From Yoonia rosea (GTDB taxonomy: Bacteria > Pseudomonadota > Alphaproteobacteria > Rhodobacterales > Rhodobacteraceae): DNA of 64,000 nt. Below the pieces are notes generated by a model. It had not been told where the DNA came from, did no database searches, and saw only the letters and a program-made list of their open reading frames with translations. Position numbers and translations under genes: made by a program. Positions 62,544-64,000 of this stretch are shown in pieces. Numbering within the stretch: the first letter of the stretch is position 1; every line of letters starts with the position of its first letter. Where the stretch lies: assembly GCF_900156505.1 (NCBI RefSeq), contig NZ_FTPR01000001.1, positions 620,001 to 684,000 of the forward strand, written 5' to 3'.

Positions 62544-63779
62544 TTAGCTGCCGTTGCGTACCTCACGCACCCACGCAACAAGTGTCGCACGCGCCTCGGG
62601 GTCCATCTGGACGGCGTTGGGTGGGGGCATCGCATGACTGACACCCGCTTGCAGGTAAATCTGGCTGGCGTGGCGCGCCACATCGCTGGGGGTTTCCAGA
62701 TACACACCTTTGGGCGCCCACTGCATATTGCCCCAGACGGGTTCGCGTGCGTGGCACATGGAACAATTGCCGATCACCGTGTTGTAGGCCGCTTCAAACC
62801 CGTCGGCAGATGCGAACCGTTCCTCATAGGCGGTCAGCGGGCGCGCCTCGGCCTCTTGCCATGTATCGCCCGTGCGGACCGTGGACAGCCACGCGATGAT
62901 AATCATCAGCAACACCGTCACCGCCCATGTCCAATGCGGCCCTTCGCCGGTCTTGTGCATCGTGTTGAAGTAATGCCGGATCGTGACGCCAGTCAAAAAG
63001 ATCAGGCTTGCGATGATCCAGGAATACTCTGTGCCAAAGGCCAGCGGATAGTGGTTCGACAGCATCAGAAACACGACCGGAAGCGTCAGATAGTTGTTAT
63101 GGGTGGAACGTACCTTGGCGATCTTGCCGTATTTCGCATCAGGTGTGCGGCCTGCTTTCAGGTCAGCTACGACAATGCGCTGGTTCGGCATGATCTGGAA
63201 AAACACGTTGGCGGTCATGATGGTGGCGGTGAAAGCGCCCAGGTGCAGCAGCGCCGCACGCCCCGTAAAGACCTGATTATAGCCCCATGACATCACCACG
63301 AGGATCACGAAAAGCAGCAGCATAAGCAGGGTCGGCTGCTCGCTTAGTTTCGATTTGCACATCGCGTCATAGGCCAGCCAGCCGATTGTCAGTGATCCAC
63401 CCGAGATCAGTATACCTTGCCAAAGCGCCAGATCGGCCTTGGTGGGGTCTAACAGGTAAAGTTCGCCACCGACCCAGTAAACGATCATCAAAAGCGCCGC
63501 ACCCGAGAGCCAGGTGGAGTAGCTTTGCCATTTATGCCACGTCAGATTTTCGGGCATCTGTGCCGGTGCGACCATGTATTTTTGCGTGTGATAAAACCCG
63601 CCGCCATGGACTTCCCATTCCTCACCAGACACACCCTCGGGCATGTTGGGGGCGGGTTTCAGCATCAGATCAAGCGCAATGAAATAGAACGACGCGCCGA
63701 TCCACGCCATCGCCGTGATGACATGCAGCCAGCGGACCGAAAAGGCGATCCAGTCCCAGAAAATAGCAAGATCATACAT
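62544..63779 (-). CDS. puuD: Membrane urate hydroxylase PuuD
   Basis: 411 aa from ATG 63779. The N-terminal part has eight membrane helices with conserved His residues (WLHVITAMAWIGASF), and the C-terminal part is a cytochrome c domain with the CSMCH heme-binding motif near residue 325. It oxidises urate to 5-hydroxyisourate and passes electrons to the respiratory chain. It is divergent from a LysR gene that may regulate it. Confidence 0.9.
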   Translation of the reverse strand: MYDLAIFWDWIAFSVRWLHVITAMAWIGASFYFIALDLMLKPAPNMPEGVSGEEWEVHGGGFYHTQKYMVAPAQMPENLTWHKWQSYSTWLSGAALLMIVYWVGGELYLLDPTKADLALWQGILISGGSLTIGWLAYDAMCKSKLSEQPTLLMLLLFVILVVMSWGYNQVFTGRAALLHLGAFTATIMTANVFFQIMPNQRIVVADLKAGRTPDAKYGKIAKVRSTHNNYLTLPVVFLMLSNHYPLAFGTEYSWIIASLIFLTGVTIRHYFNTMHKTGEGPHWTWAVTVLLMIIIAWLSTVRTGDTWQEAEARPLTAYEERFASADGFEAAYNTVIGNCSMCHAREPVWGNMQWAPKGVYLETPSDVARHASQIYLQAGVSHAMPPPNAVQMDPEARATLVAWVREVRNGS

Positions 63780-63880
63780 GGCGTGTCCCCGTTTTGCCTT
63801 GGCGTCAGCCCATCCTATGCGAGCGCGGATTGTTCTGCTATTCCTTGTAGAGGCCAAACAGCATCAAAAAAAACAATCAA

Positions 63881-64000
63881 ATGTCTTATCTCGACAATAT
63901 CCGCACATTCGTCCGTGTCTACGAGCTGGGCAGCATGTCTGCCGCCGCGCGCGATCTGCGGATTTCGCCTGCGGTCACGTCCGCGCGAATTTCCCAGCTT
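63881..64000 (+). CDS. LysR-family regulator, N-terminal fragment
   Basis: The first 40 codons of a gene that runs off the window. MSYLDNIRTFVRVYELGSMS followed by AAARDLRISPAVTSARISQL is the LysR winged-helix start. It is divergent from puuD with about 100 bases between, the classic LysR target arrangement, so regulation of urate oxidation is possible. Confidence 0.88.
   Translation, partial: MSYLDNIRTFVRVYELGSMSAAARDLRISPAVTSARISQL

Overview
The window looks like a chromosomal segment of a marine Rhodobacterales (Roseobacter-group) alphaproteobacterium. Pointers are a permuted two-piece tmRNA gene, an F1-ATPase zeta-subunit gene, an alphaproteobacterial-type SspB, a trgA-trgB-cysK tellurite locus arranged as in Rhodobacter, a DMSP demethylation locus (dmdA-acuI), a membrane urate oxidase (puuD), a GTTC-N7-GTTC LexA box and CTGACT-N5-AGTCAG iron boxes. 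Identifications rest on motifs, lengths and gene order read by eye; no database search was run.

Layout. 0-4 kb: parts of a split cobalamin-dependent methionine synthase (corrinoid-binding subunit and homocysteine methyltransferase), a DUF1638 protein, a small membrane protein, and a radical SAM protein with a LexA box and a C-terminal clamp-binding-like tail. 4-6.3 kb: zeta subunit divergent from purC-purS-purQ. 6.3-9.5 kb: dctB-dctD-like two-component pair whose regulator lacks the sigma-54 contact loop. 9.5-12.6 kb: RNase E with a long leader and a strong terminator. 12.8-17 kb: tusA divergent from ccdA, a membrane hydrolase-like protein with a cytochrome P450, and a small basic protein. 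17.1-22.7 kb: fumC-DUF4169-RHH operon, sspB, rhodanese-ChrB/chrA, a VWA-like protein, and ssrA (tmRNA, tag ANDNKAPMALAA).

22.7-39.7 kb is the most accessory-looking part. It holds an orphan membrane protein, an SRAP/YedK-type protein, a beta-barrel/P450/small-enzyme operon, and a complete hydroxamate-citrate (aerobactin-type) siderophore locus: ferric-siderophore reductase, RhtX-like importer, TonB receptor, N-hydroxylase, exporter, two NIS synthetases and an acetyltransferase, under two iron boxes.

39.8-42.3 kb: DUF4345-like protein, hemN with a possible FnrL site, and a SCO copper chaperone. 42.3-50.5 kb: a GntR regulator over a palindromic operator, then DUF2182-DUF1326-DinB-dmdA-acuI, a BCCT transporter and a class V aminotransferase. 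50.5-53.3 kb: photolyase and cyclopropane-fatty-acid synthase. 53.3-59.7 kb: trgA-trgB-cysK-mscS-alaX-M35 peptidase, tightly packed. 59.7-64 kb: AI-2E family permease, tRNA-Ser(GGA), two TPM-domain proteins, puuD and the start of a LysR regulator.

Several regions pair genes into clear modules: methionine regeneration, de novo purine synthesis, iron acquisition, DMSP use, tellurite/oxidative stress and urate oxidation. No CRISPR array, insertion sequence, integrase or replication origin was seen.
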